A stretch of 42,494 bases of DNA from Bacteroidota bacterium (GTDB lineage: Bacteria; Bacteroidota; Bacteroidia; Bacteroidales; Paludibacteraceae): contig JAEWAN010000017.1 in NCBI GenBank assembly GCA_023391625.1, positions 1-42,494 of the forward strand, in the 5' to 3' direction. Made by a program: the position numbers and the translations under genes. Shown piece by piece: positions 30,978-38,978 of this stretch. The stretch's first letter is position 1. Every line of letters starts with the position of its first letter. The notes below the pieces were generated by a model. The model was not told where the DNA came from. It worked only from the letters and a program-made list of their open reading frames with translations, and ran no database searches.

Positions 30978-33783
30978 TCGTCTGTCTTGAACGCATATAA
31001 ATCATCTCCTTGGTCTTGCCGTCCACCTTCTGAAGATACCGCCCCGACTTGTTCAACAAGTCTGCGGGATTCATCTCGGCAATATACGGGCATAGTTCGG
31101 AAAAGCTGCGCAAAGCCTTGGTAAAGCGCTGCATCTTCCAGAAATCCTTTTTCGACTTGGATGCGACAATAAAATCGTCATAGACCTGTTCACGTACAAG
31201 AGGCGTGTTCAGATTCTCACCATCCTCGGAAAAATAGCAGTAAGCCCAATCCTCGAAGTCAGACCCCATGTCAGCCTTCCGCTTGCGCTTGAGAATATTA
31301 TCCATCGGAGGCTGTATCTTGACATTACGGTCCACCATGGCCAGATAGAACTGAAGACACTGGGCGAAGAAATTCAAGTCCCAGTTCCAATCCTCCTCGC
31401 TGTAATCGGTGTTCGTCATCAAGTTGCGGTCAAAGTCATCACGAATGGTCCGGCTCTCGAGGTAGTCGTTTTCTTCGGTCTTCTGATGGTAATAGTCCGA
31501 AAATACCATGTACAGCATACGTGCCGAGGTAGACGGGTCAAATTCACGCGGCACATAGTTGGTGGTAAAACCAAACTTGGGGGATTCTTCAAATTCTATA
31601 AAGAATGATTTGTTGTTCTTGGGGTTGACTGTCATACCGGAAGTGATATTGTCATAGAACTGGCTCATCGGCAGATAACGGTCACAGTCATCCACCAAAA
31701 CAAAATCAGTATGTACATCTACCTGGTCAAACACGTGGGGATTATCAAGAAGGCGGGGATTACGTCCGGAGAGATTGACCGTCCGCATGAAGAACCGGAA
31801 TGTCTTGAACAGAAAACTCTTGCCGCTACGCCCGTTGCACTCATCATCCTCACCTATCTTGTTATCCATGGCATAAAGTGCCCACGCGCGTGAAGGCGAC
31901 TTGTAACGGTGCATATTATAACCGATGGCAAACATCTTATTGAGCAGGTTCTGCTTCTGCTCTCGTATCTCATCCCGGGAAAGCAGCGGCCCGGCAATGT
32001 CAAACTTATGCTCTGCCCGGTACTTGTCAGCTTCGTCTACCCCTTTGTCCCTCCAGGCATACTCCAATTCATTACGCCAATACAGACGGCTGGTATTTAT
32101 CAAATAATTGAAGAAACAGCTCTTATGCTCCTTGACAGTAATATCAAACACATCCCTATCCTCCGGGTCCTTTCTGTGCGACCATTCGAACATGGGTGGA
32201 AGAATGCTCACCTTATGAGGTATCACATTCGACTCCCAGGCGCTGCGGTTGTCAGGTATCTGCCCATGTAGCGACTTGATACCGTCTTTACTCACTTCCC
32301 AGGTCTCACCTTTGAAAAACATATACTGCTCCTTGGGGGTATAGCTCCGGAAATCCAGGTTGATTTCATCAAGCTGCGCCAAGGATGATTCTCCGGTACG
32401 TGGAGAGTTCAGAATCAGGTTACGAATATCTACCGGAAGATAACGCTCGATGGTAAACCGCTTGAGAAACGCCACAATATCCTTTGCCTTGATTTCACTG
32501 ACTATACAACCGTTACGGTGTATATACCTCGCATCCTTGGAGTTGTCGTCCTTCAATGTATAGAATCCATTCAACGTGAGGAAATAATGCAAGTAAGCGG
32601 AGTTTACTTCATAAATTGTTTTCCGGCTCCGCTCACTCCAGCTATCCACCCAGAACCGGGCAGGCATGGCCAATGTCTGTAAGTTGCGGAAATCCTCCTG
32701 CTTCGGGCGCAAATCCACAAAGTCACGAAAATCCTTGCGTGGCTTGCCCCGTTGATCGCGATAGCCCCGCAACCATCCGGGAAGCCATATCGTATATATG
32801 TCGAGGAAACGCAGGGCCAGTTCCGTCCCTTTGCGAACGCCCGTGTCGTCGATGTCCGGAATATTGTAGATACGCTCCACATATTTATAGATTTCCTTAA
32901 TCTCTTCAGGAGTGACTTTGTAGGTCTCACTATTGAACCATAGCGGATGACAACCGAGGGCGCGGATGCAAAGGGCATCACGCTCTCCGGAACAGATGAA
33001 GGCCTCCTTCAGCTTCTGTTCCTTGTATTGGGCATCCTTATTTTTCGGATCATTGAAAAACAGTTTCTCTTCCTGGGCATTGAAATCCCGGTAAGCCTTC
33101 TGCAGCTCGGCAAAACCGTTGATATACTGTTTGGGTTTCACCCCATCGGGCGTATAGCTGAAGCGCCACTGCTTATCCGGATTCAGAGGCTCATATACCT
33201 TATAGAACTTGTCAGTGCTACCGTCTTTCTTCGTAACAGCACATTCACGCATGAAGATAGGATAAGTAGGCGTAGTATATTTAGTGGTGACTTCACGGTT
33301 GCGGACATAGGATATGGATTTGGCCACATACCAGTGAAGTGCATCGACGTGCTCCTGCCTGACCCGAGGACCGAGCACCTGCAACTGTACATCGGTAAAC
33401 TTCTCTTCAAGCTCGAAGAACCTGGCACCTTCGGCTTCATCAGCCGTGGCCGGACGTTTACGAATATCCGGTTTATTGACAGAACGTTTGAGTTCATCGG
33501 TCACGTTATACCTGGAAGCAAGCAAGGCAACCGCTTCCGGGAAACGGACATTCTCCTCGTTCATGCAGATGTCAATCGGACTCATGGCCGTGCCAGAATC
33601 CCCGAAATCAGTGACCTTGTAGCAGTCATCATATTTCTTGAGGCAGGCAGAGGCGTCATCCTCATCGGGACGACGCTTGAATTTCTTCTTATTGTCTATG
33701 CACCCCTCTGCCTGAGGGTAATAGTACAAAATAATGTCTAATCCATCATGGGTAGCATTATAGATATCGGCAGCTTTAATCAT
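30943..33783 (-). CDS. Primase / superfamily 3 helicase fusion (946 aa)
   Basis: The N-terminal ~100 residues resemble a degraded CHC2-like primase zinc finger (Cys 28, 47, 54, 73). A toprim-like stretch follows: CSGERDAL (264-271, E267) and IPDIDDTG (308-315). The C-terminal part is an SF3-type ATPase with Walker A NGRSGKSF (650-657), Walker B FVLVDDCD (694-701) and a sensor N in FGFTTNY (738-743). Such bifunctional proteins prime and unwind DNA during phage replication. It has a promoter of the phage family (weaker match) and ends beside a candidate origin. Confidence 0.85.
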   Translation of the reverse strand: MIKAADIYNATHDGLDIILYYYPQAEGCIDNKKKFKRRPDEDDASACLKKYDDCYKVTDFGDSGTAMSPIDICMNEENVRFPEAVALLASRYNVTDELKRSVNKPDIRKRPATADEAEGARFFELEEKFTDVQLQVLGPRVRQEHVDALHWYVAKSISYVRNREVTTKYTTPTYPIFMRECAVTKKDGSTDKFYKVYEPLNPDKQWRFSYTPDGVKPKQYINGFAELQKAYRDFNAQEEKLFFNDPKNKDAQYKEQKLKEAFICSGERDALCIRALGCHPLWFNSETYKVTPEEIKEIYKYVERIYNIPDIDDTGVRKGTELALRFLDIYTIWLPGWLRGYRDQRGKPRKDFRDFVDLRPKQEDFRNLQTLAMPARFWVDSWSERSRKTIYEVNSAYLHYFLTLNGFYTLKDDNSKDARYIHRNGCIVSEIKAKDIVAFLKRFTIERYLPVDIRNLILNSPRTGESSLAQLDEINLDFRSYTPKEQYMFFKGETWEVSKDGIKSLHGQIPDNRSAWESNVIPHKVSILPPMFEWSHRKDPEDRDVFDITVKEHKSCFFNYLINTSRLYWRNELEYAWRDKGVDEADKYRAEHKFDIAGPLLSRDEIREQKQNLLNKMFAIGYNMHRYKSPSRAWALYAMDNKIGEDDECNGRSGKSFLFKTFRFFMRTVNLSGRNPRLLDNPHVFDQVDVHTDFVLVDDCDRYLPMSQFYDNITSGMTVNPKNNKSFFIEFEESPKFGFTTNYVPREFDPSTSARMLYMVFSDYYHQKTEENDYLESRTIRDDFDRNLMTNTDYSEEDWNWDLNFFAQCLQFYLAMVDRNVKIQPPMDNILKRKRKADMGSDFEDWAYCYFSEDGENLNTPLVREQVYDDFIVASKSKKDFWKMQRFTKALRSFSELCPYIAEMNPADLLNKSGRYLQKVDGKTKEMIYMRSRQTNGEPAAFVPQV

Positions 33784-33806
33784 ATTGCGGATGCTTTAAT
33801 TCGGTA

Positions 33807-33841
33807 CAAAGGAATTGTTTTATAGGAGAGTTATCAAGGAC
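33807..33841 (-). promoter_or_regulatory. Weaker phage-type promoter before the helicase
   Basis: On the minus strand GTCC (33841-33838), 23 bases, then TTCCTTTG (33814-33807; 7 of 8 to TAnnTTTG). The spacing is the same as for the late promoters, while the T-run after GTCC is short (GTCCTTG). Confidence 0.55.
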
Positions 33842-33852
33842 GTTATCCGCTC

Positions 33853-34233
33853 CTACAGTTCCCGCGTTTCCTTCAGGCTCCCAATGAGCAAGTTCATCAG
33901 TCTCGCATATAGTCCGGAAGCTTCCTTCAGATTATCCGGATTCTTACCGGTAAGATGTAGCGTCATCTTATCCTTGGAGTAGTCCTGGCATATAGCCAAG
34001 TGCAGTTCCCGGTTCCGGTCATCAACTACCGAGACCTTCACTTCCTCCACCACGCTGCCAAGTTCTGAGGCATCCAACCACAAATATGACTTTTCATCTG
34101 TCTTCAGATGGCAGTAGCGGTGTACCTTACCACCTTTACGAATCAATTCCACTTCGACGATTGTCGCTACTTGATTGGTACGCAGGATGCGTACTTTCTG
34201 ACCTTTCTTCATTGATATTTCTTTTTTATTCAT
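33853..34233 (-). CDS. Hypothetical early protein, KOW-like start (126 aa)
   Basis: It reads MNKKEISMKKGQKVRILRTN, followed by QVATIVEVELIRKGGKVHRY, a small beta-barrel look (SH3/KOW-like), then a helical C-terminus (EASGLYARLMNLLIGSLKET). An internal ATG at 34212 could be the real start. Same-direction neighbours lie 17-70 bases away. The function is unknown. Confidence 0.65.
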   Translation of the reverse strand: MNKKEISMKKGQKVRILRTNQVATIVEVELIRKGGKVHRYCHLKTDEKSYLWLDASELGSVVEEVKVSVVDDRNRELHLAICQDYSKDKMTLHLTGKNPDNLKEASGLYARLMNLLIGSLKETREL

Positions 34234-34250
34234 TACTGATTTGTTATACG

Positions 34251-34826
34251 CTATTTGTATTTTTCCCTATTAATTCGCTCTACAAATTCATCTGGTGATA
34301 TTTCCTGTGCTCCAAGACTTTTCAGAAGGTTTCCACCATCTTTTTTACCTTGAAGATATACTCCATGAGAGTAGTTCTCTAAAGCTGTCATCAAAGAATC
34401 TAAATTAATAGCAATATCCTCTCTGATAATAAAAGCACCTTCCCCCCACATGGTTTCACCTTTATAAGAATAGCTATACTCACGCTGAATTCTAAAGGCG
34501 TTATTGTAATAATTACCATGACACACTTTAGGAGTTGCAGTTGACCGTTTATCAGCTTCAGGAGTGTCCAGAGAAATAAATAGTTGTTTTAATGCACCGA
34601 TGAGATTATTATAGTTGTCGTCAGCAGTATATCTTATCTCGTGCGCAATAACATCAAATTCCACATAAGTATCTTTATTTCCGGCATTCCGTTCGAGAAT
34701 TTTCCGATATTTGTTCAAATCATCCATGCACTGATAGCATATACTATCTTTCGTGGGTCTTCGGCTTTCCTTACCTGTCTTTCCGCAACCGGAACAGGGA
34801 ATATCGCCTAAATACATTCTGCTCAT
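34251..34826 (-). CDS. Zinc-ribbon early protein (191 aa)
   Basis: The N-terminus IPCSGCGKTGKES plus DSICYQCMDDL gives two CxxC pairs, likely binding one zinc. The rest is mixed helix/strand (FDVIAHEIRYTADDNYNNLI; then RIQREYSYSYKGETMWGEGA). It has no known enzymatic signature. It sits in the early region. Nucleic-acid or protein binding is a guess from the ribbon. Confidence 0.7.
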   Translation of the reverse strand: MSRMYLGDIPCSGCGKTGKESRRPTKDSICYQCMDDLNKYRKILERNAGNKDTYVEFDVIAHEIRYTADDNYNNLIGALKQLFISLDTPEADKRSTATPKVCHGNYYNNAFRIQREYSYSYKGETMWGEGAFIIREDIAINLDSLMTALENYSHGVYLQGKKDGGNLLKSLGAQEISPDEFVERINREKYK

Positions 34827-34843
34827 ATCTATTTAGTTACTTG

Positions 34844-35056
34844 TTAAATGACTACCATCACATTCCTTTTTATAATGAATATAGTATCCGTTATATAGTA
34901 TGTGATTGTTTTCCTTTCAGCATCTCTCAGCAAGTCTTTTTTTAAGATTTGATAATAAGAGTTGGTGCACTCTGCGTAAACCATAACTTCCCGTACCCTT
35001 TTCAAATCATCCAAAAAAGATTGCGGATTATGCTTCTTTATCAACTTAGTTCTCAT
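34844..35056 (-). CDS. Small hypothetical protein (70 aa)
   Basis: It begins MRTKLIKKHNPQSFLDDLKR with a helical body and a hydrophobic end (ITDTIFIIKRNVMVVI). Its ATG overlaps the 38-aa membrane protein by 11 bases. No family is recognised. Confidence 0.62.
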   Translation of the reverse strand: MRTKLIKKHNPQSFLDDLKRVREVMVYAECTNSYYQILKKDLLRDAERKTITYYITDTIFIIKRNVMVVI

Positions 35057-35162
35057 CTTCTTTTTTATATTTCATTTCAAATACTTTTTTTACAGTATCA
35101 CAGATAATGGCCACTATAGGTATTGCACAAACAAGCGCACAGCTAATCCCTCCCCAATCCAT
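35046..35162 (-). CDS. Very small single-span membrane protein (38 aa)
   Basis: A frame from ATG 35162 reads MDWGGISCALVCAIPIVAII, then CDTVKKVFEMKYKKEDEN and a stop at 35046. One hydrophobic span then a basic/charged tail is what many phage micropeptides look like. It fills the space between two early genes and overlaps the 70-aa gene by 11 bases. No strong ribosome-binding site is visible, as is usual in this genome. Confidence 0.55.
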   Translation of the reverse strand: MDWGGISCALVCAIPIVAIICDTVKKVFEMKYKKEDEN

Positions 35163-35186
35163 TGTTCTATATTCATATTTATTCGA

Positions 35187-35552
35187 TTACATTACAAAAC
35201 AGACACAACTATATGCTCCACTTCCAGGCATTCCCCCGAAGTCAACCCTGATACATAATTCTCCACAAATGGCAAATGGCTTATCGCTCATCACCTTGCC
35301 ATAAACACCATAATGTTCGTGAAATACCTCTGAACCCGGTTTCATCGAGTCCAATGCCTTTTTCATTTTCTCGGAGGTATAAACGGTTATCCATCTGTTG
35401 GAATAATTGTAATAAAGCAGTCCGACACCGAGAGAATCGCACATCTTCAATACGGTTTCTTCCACCTGCTGCCTGCTAAAGACAACGCTGGTCTGTAGCT
35501 TCTGCACCTTAACGTCCGGAAATTTCTTTTTGAATGTTGTTTTCGTTACCAT
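35187..35552 (-). CDS. Hypothetical early protein (121 aa)
   Basis: It begins MVTKTTFKKKFPDVKVQKLQ and is mixed helix/strand with LGVGLLYYNYSNRWITVYTS and a Gly-rich end (GGMPGSGAYSCVCFVM). No motif is recognised. The ATG overlaps the upstream Cys-rich gene by 7 bases. Confidence 0.65.
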   Translation of the reverse strand: MVTKTTFKKKFPDVKVQKLQTSVVFSRQQVEETVLKMCDSLGVGLLYYNYSNRWITVYTSEKMKKALDSMKPGSEVFHEHYGVYGKVMSDKPFAICGELCIRVDFGGMPGSGAYSCVCFVM

Positions 35553-35770
35553 AAATCTTCATTTTTTATTAGTTCATCTGATTCAAAAGTGCTATTAATG
35601 CAGTGCCGTGTTTCAGGGTCACAGCTTAATTCTTCATCAGCGCAATGGCTACACAAGGTGTGGGTTTCATCTATCCACCAACAATTGCCTACTCGTGGAT
35701 TAAAGCAAGGATCGTCATCGGTACAACCACAAATACGGCAAACACCTTTGGTTAATTCATTCTCATTCAT
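35546..35770 (-). CDS. Cysteine-rich zinc-binding protein (74 aa)
   Basis: The pattern CRICGCTDDDPC, CWWIDETHTLCSHCAD, DPETRHC has at least eight Cys and one His, enough for one or two zinc sites. Similar small proteins are common in Bacteroidota phages and mobile elements, where no role has been set. Start MNENELTKGV. Confidence 0.72.
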   Translation of the reverse strand: MNENELTKGVCRICGCTDDDPCFNPRVGNCWWIDETHTLCSHCADEELSCDPETRHCINSTFESDELIKNEDLW

Positions 35771-35773
35771 ACT

Positions 35774-36115
35774 TTAAAAATAATGGTGTGATGTACATAG
35801 GGGTGGGAATTTTTGTTTGGTAGAATACCCCATCAGCTCCAGGTTAAAGATGTCCTCTTCGATTTCTTTCCACGCCGAATATACACCATACATACATTCA
35901 CGCGCATAGAAAGGCGGCTTGTAGGGGTCGCATACACAGATTATCTGCACATGTGATTTTCTGTTGTATGATACCAGCTTCGTTTTGGAATCATCGAATA
36001 AATCTCCAACGACATGTTGGCCAGGACGGATATTGTAACAGTAACTGTTGTCCTGATACACGTCAAGGGTCTCCCAAGGATATGTCGGGAAATCTGTCAT
36101 TTTCAAATCTCTCAT
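35774..36115 (-). CDS. Hypothetical early protein (113 aa)
   Basis: From ATG 36115 (MRDLKMTDFPTYPWETLDVY), one base after the previous stop (TAA-T-ATG). A longer TTG start at 36148 is inside the upstream gene and less likely. The protein has aromatic and Cys residues (DPYKPPFYARECMYGVYSAW). No fold is recognised. Confidence 0.6.
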   Translation of the reverse strand: MRDLKMTDFPTYPWETLDVYQDNSYCYNIRPGQHVVGDLFDDSKTKLVSYNRKSHVQIICVCDPYKPPFYARECMYGVYSAWKEIEEDIFNLELMGYSTKQKFPPLCTSHHYF

Positions 36116-36116
36116 A

Positions 36117-36305
36117 TTACCGCATATTAGATAGACAACCAATTGCAAATCCTATTATCCCAATATTTATCATCAAGACGATAATATCAAAGAGAAAGAG
36201 AATTCGGTAAGATCCGGATGCTTTCCGCATTGCCCAGACACATAGTATCAAGGCGGCCACCAATGCAATCAGAGATGTCCATAAAAAAACAATCACATTA
36301 CTCAT
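36117..36305 (-). CDS. Small two-span membrane protein (62 aa)
   Basis: MSNVIVFLWTSLIALVAALI is the first hydrophobic segment, followed by a basic turn (CVWAMRKASGSYR) and a second (ILFLFDIIVLMINIGIIGFA). The ATG overlaps the preceding stop by one base (TGATG). Holin-like in size and topology, but in the early region, so that is only one option. Confidence 0.7.
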   Translation of the reverse strand: MSNVIVFLWTSLIALVAALILCVWAMRKASGSYRILFLFDIIVLMINIGIIGFAIGCLSNMR

Positions 36306-36673
36306 CACTGTCCTATTTTTGCAAATTCATCTATCTTATCTGCCAAGGCATAATAGCCCATCACCTTTTTATAGGATATGATACAGACAATACTATCACT
36401 GTCATGCTCCACAAGAATAGTCCACTGCCCGTCCTTACCGCTCTCAAATACATTAAGTCGAACCGGACGGCTACGTGGGTATTTCTCATTCATAATCTTA
36501 ATCTGGTGCTCGATGTCACACTTCAGTGCATCCAAAGAACATTCGTCAGCAATTAGATGTCGGTCAAACTGTTGCACGTATATCTGTAATGCCCTGCCTT
36601 TTTTGTTGACACTGGCATAAGTCTTGATGTTGTCTATAAAATATCTCATAGTCATATCATTTGCATTTTCCAT
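36305..36673 (-). CDS. Hypothetical early protein (122 aa)
   Basis: It starts MENANDMTMRYFIDNIKTYA and has mixed strands and helices (GRALQIYVQQFDRHLIADEC; then WTILVEHDSDSIVCIISYKK). No motif is recognised. It is 7 bases after the 152-aa gene and coupled to the membrane protein downstream. Confidence 0.65.
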   Translation of the reverse strand: MENANDMTMRYFIDNIKTYASVNKKGRALQIYVQQFDRHLIADECSLDALKCDIEHQIKIMNEKYPRSRPVRLNVFESGKDGQWTILVEHDSDSIVCIISYKKVMGYYALADKIDEFAKIGQ

Positions 36674-36680
36674 TACTCAT

Positions 36681-37139
36681 TCAATAGGCCAACAAGACCC
36701 TTTCCACATCCTCTGGTTCTGTATTCTCAAAGAAGATGCAACCCATATCGCACTCAGCATACTCGCTCACTTGCACCATCTTATCCCCGAATGACATCTC
36801 CAGAATATCAATAAGCCGCCTATCTGACTTCGGAAGGAAATTCAGCAAGAGTTTGACACCTTTTCTCTTGCCATCCCTATAGATATAGGCAATACGATGT
36901 TTATCAATGCTCACTTCTCCGGAGAGTTTGGAAACATCCGGGAACATACGTTTCGCAGCTCCTTCGCTGTAAATGACATTCGCGTAGTTCTTGCTAATCT
37001 TACAGGATAACATGACGACACTATTAGGCAACAAACGGCGTATATCCACAACAGTAGCCGGTCCATTAATACGAAGCTGCAATTTAATCGCATCCGGAAA
37101 CAATGCTTTCGCTTTCTCAATATTCAATTCCATATTCAT
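36681..37139 (-). CDS. Hypothetical early protein (152 aa)
   Basis: It reads MNMELNIEKAKALFPDAIKL, and a beta-rich body (VVMLSCKISKNYANVIYSEG; VSIDKHRIAYIYRDGKRKGV). An ATG two codons later is also possible. It sits 17 bases after the LuxR-type regulator and is probably part of the early transcript. No function is recognised. Confidence 0.65.
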   Translation of the reverse strand: MNMELNIEKAKALFPDAIKLQLRINGPATVVDIRRLLPNSVVMLSCKISKNYANVIYSEGAAKRMFPDVSKLSGEVSIDKHRIAYIYRDGKRKGVKLLLNFLPKSDRRLIDILEMSFGDKMVQVSEYAECDMGCIFFENTEPEDVERVLLAY

Positions 37140-37156
37140 TTTATTTTATAGGTTAA

Positions 37157-37717
37157 TTATTTCATTTGGTTCTGATGCCAGTAAGAAACCATCTCAGCGA
37201 CATTGCGAACCCTGATTTTCGCTTTAATATTCTCCCGATGGCGGTTTACCGTACAAGGCGAGATATGCAGTTCTGCCGCAATATCATCCGTCTGGCAGTT
37301 GGAGGCTATGAGCCGGAACACCTCCATCTCGCGGTCTGTCAATGCTGTATTAAGCTCCGGACGGCAAATCACGCCTTCATGTTCGCATTCACCCCGTAAC
37401 GGGCATTTGACTTCCTCGAATACAAACAGACCATCCTTATTGATGTCAAGGTTATATTGGTCATATTCACCAAAGTTGCAGCGGATGAAACGATGGACTA
37501 CCCGAAATTCATAATGCCACCGGTTCATGGTGCTGGCAGAATAGAGCTGCATCAGTCGGGCATGTGCTTTCGGGTATCGATCCCGGATAACAGAAAGCAT
37601 ATATTCAATGGTCGGCCTATCGGAATCCTTAAGTACAACCGCCGGCTGTCCAAACTCCTTCATCATCACATCCCCTTCGGGCGTGTTGTAGAATTCGATG
37701 TTAGTTATCTGAGACAT
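37157..37717 (-). CDS. LuxR-type HTH transcriptional regulator (186 aa)
   Basis: The C-terminal ~62 residues are a LuxR/FixJ-type HTH: ALTDREMEVFRLIASNCQTD, DIAAELHISPCTVNRHRENI, KAKIRVRN. The N-terminal ~110 residues are not a phosphoreceiver and show no membrane segment. Next to the HTH is a Cys cluster (KCPLRGECEHEGVIC) that could bind metal or sense redox. The frame overlaps the Cro-like gene by 17 bases. It probably controls early or lysis-lysogeny decisions. Confidence 0.82.
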   Translation of the reverse strand: MSQITNIEFYNTPEGDVMMKEFGQPAVVLKDSDRPTIEYMLSVIRDRYPKAHARLMQLYSASTMNRWHYEFRVVHRFIRCNFGEYDQYNLDINKDGLFVFEEVKCPLRGECEHEGVICRPELNTALTDREMEVFRLIASNCQTDDIAAELHISPCTVNRHRENIKAKIRVRNVAEMVSYWHQNQMK

Positions 37718-37913
37718 CCTTAGGTGGGAATAATTCTTCTACACTCTTATTCAAATATTCGGCAATAACCTTTTGCTTTATAAGCGGAGGATTATTCTCA
37801 CCATTTATCCACCGATACACTGCTGCCGGAGTCGAATAGGTCAACTCTGCCAACTTTTTGATAGTTTCTTGCTGTTGATTAGGCAGGCTCTTCATATAGT
37901 CTGTAAATACCAT
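37701..37913 (-). CDS. Cro-like HTH repressor (70 aa)
   Basis: Small protein with one HTH (ETIKKLAELTYSTPAAVYRW, then INGENNPPLIKQKVIAEYLN). Size and divergence from the CI-like gene match a Cro or antirepressor-type protein that turns on lytic development. Its promoter overlaps operator 38000-38017. It is the first gene of the minus-strand early transcript. Confidence 0.75.
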   Translation of the reverse strand: MVFTDYMKSLPNQQQETIKKLAELTYSTPAAVYRWINGENNPPLIKQKVIAEYLNKSVEELFPPKDVSDN

Positions 37914-37999
37914 AATTGATAAATAATTAAAGTTTTCTATTGATTTAAACTCTCGTTTAACTAACTTAGCTACGTGAATTAATTAACACGATGCAAATA

Positions 38000-38048
38000 T
38001 GATAAATATATTTATCAATATAAAACATAGAAATAAATATATTTATCA
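38000..38048. promoter_or_regulatory. Lysogeny operators: two 18-bp palindromes
   Basis: TGATAAATATATTTATCA (38000-38017) is perfect. The second, at 38031-38048, matches in 16 of 18 positions (AA at the first two bases). Centres are 31 bases apart, about three helical turns. A minus-strand CATATTTG box (37994-38001) partly overlaps the first. The second lies upstream of a plus-strand TAACTTTT box (38052-38059). Binding by either repressor would block both promoters. Confidence 0.7.
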
Positions 38049-38080
38049 TATTAACTTTTATTATCTATTAGGACTATAGT

Positions 38081-38479
38081 ATGATTAAACAGCGTCTCTT
38101 AGATATATGCAACGCTCTAAACATCTCTGCAAGCGAGATGAGTACTACTATTGGTATGAGTCGTCCCTATATTGCGAATTTGAAGAAGGACATTACAACG
38201 GAAGTATTGCTAAATATACATATCAAATATCCTTCTGTAAATATCATGAGAATTATAACGGGAGAAGGAAGTGTTTTACTTGAAAATAATAAGGTTCAAA
38301 ATGCTAACATCGATTCCTCTTTTTTCATTGAGAAATATAATCAGCTTGAAAATGAAAATAAAAAACTACTCATGGAAGTCGGTGAGTTAAAAGGGAGAAT
38401 TCAAGAAATTAAAAAACTTGTCCCAGAGGAAGGCAATGCAACATGTGCTATTGCAAGCGGATCAGATTTGGAGAAATAG
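38081..38479 (+). CDS. CI-like phage repressor (132 aa)
   Basis: The N-terminus has an XRE-like HTH (MIKQRLLDICNALNISASEM, STTIGMSRPYIANLKKDI). Residues ~85-115 are coiled coil (YNQLENENKKLLMEVGELKG, RIQEIKK), likely dimerisation. No peptidase domain follows, so lysogeny release would need another input than RecA cleavage. It is divergent from the Cro-like gene, with shared operators. Confidence 0.78.
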   Translation: MIKQRLLDICNALNISASEMSTTIGMSRPYIANLKKDITTEVLLNIHIKYPSVNIMRIITGEGSVLLENNKVQNANIDSSFFIEKYNQLENENKKLLMEVGELKGRIQEIKKLVPEEGNATCAIASGSDLEK

Positions 38480-38514
38480 AATATATAATCAATAAATATT
38501 AAATAAACAGTATT

Positions 38515-38784
38515 ATGGAAGTATTTAACATTGAAAAAGAATTAGAATTATTAGGTTATGAACCTCAAGATAAGCAGGAAGAATGTCTTGCGACAAGAAA
38601 TTCCATTGCAATATATTATGCCGTAAATGATGGGGAAAATTATGATTCTGAAGGACATCCCATAGGAATGGTCATCGAAGATTTGAGCACCTTGCCAACA
38701 AAAAAACTTTATGAAGGCAAAATGCCCACCTGCAAGCAAGAACTTATTGAAATTCTTACAGATACAAGAGTCTTAATAAAATAA
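38515..38784 (+). CDS. Hypothetical protein after the repressor (89 aa)
   Basis: It reads MEVFNIEKELELLGYEPQDK and has alternating strands/helices (NSIAIYYAVNDGENYDSEGH). It follows the repressor by 35 bases on the plus strand, so the two are probably co-transcribed in the lysogen. A lysogeny-expressed extra gene (moron) or repressor partner is a possibility. No family is recognised. Confidence 0.62.
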   Translation: MEVFNIEKELELLGYEPQDKQEECLATRNSIAIYYAVNDGENYDSEGHPIGMVIEDLSTLPTKKLYEGKMPTCKQELIEILTDTRVLIK

Positions 38785-38925
38785 TTACGAAATTTATTCT
38801 CGGACGAATTTCGGACACCACAACAGATTAATAACCAAAGTATAAATTCGTAGTATGTTGAAAATCAAGGATAGCAAGAAGGTTACCATTTGTCGTTGTA
38901 CTTCGAGCCTCTCCTCCCGTGCATG
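38785..38925. other. Prophage/host junction region
   Basis: No gene. A 7-base dyad CGAAATT/AATTTCG (38788-38813) is present. An attachment core cannot be identified since the other end is outside the window, and I find no intact tRNA. The switch from phage-type to host-type genes happens here. Confidence 0.5.
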
Positions 38926-38970
38926 AACGAATAATGGCTGTAAGCAATGCTTACAGCCATTATTCGTTTT
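38926..38970 (+). terminator. 20-bp perfect stem terminator at the junction
   Basis: AACGAATAATGGCTGTAAGC (38926-38945) pairs completely with 38949-38968 around loop AAT. TTTT follows on the plus strand, so it would end the repressor transcript. It may also stop queE transcription from the other side, though without a clear T-run. Confidence 0.8.
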
Positions 38971-38978
38971 ATAAATGC

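Noticed and set aside
38881..38925. Possible tRNA 3' end (TTCGAGCC near the prophage edge)
   Set aside because: The bases around it do not form a T-arm or acceptor stem, and no other tRNA parts are upstream.
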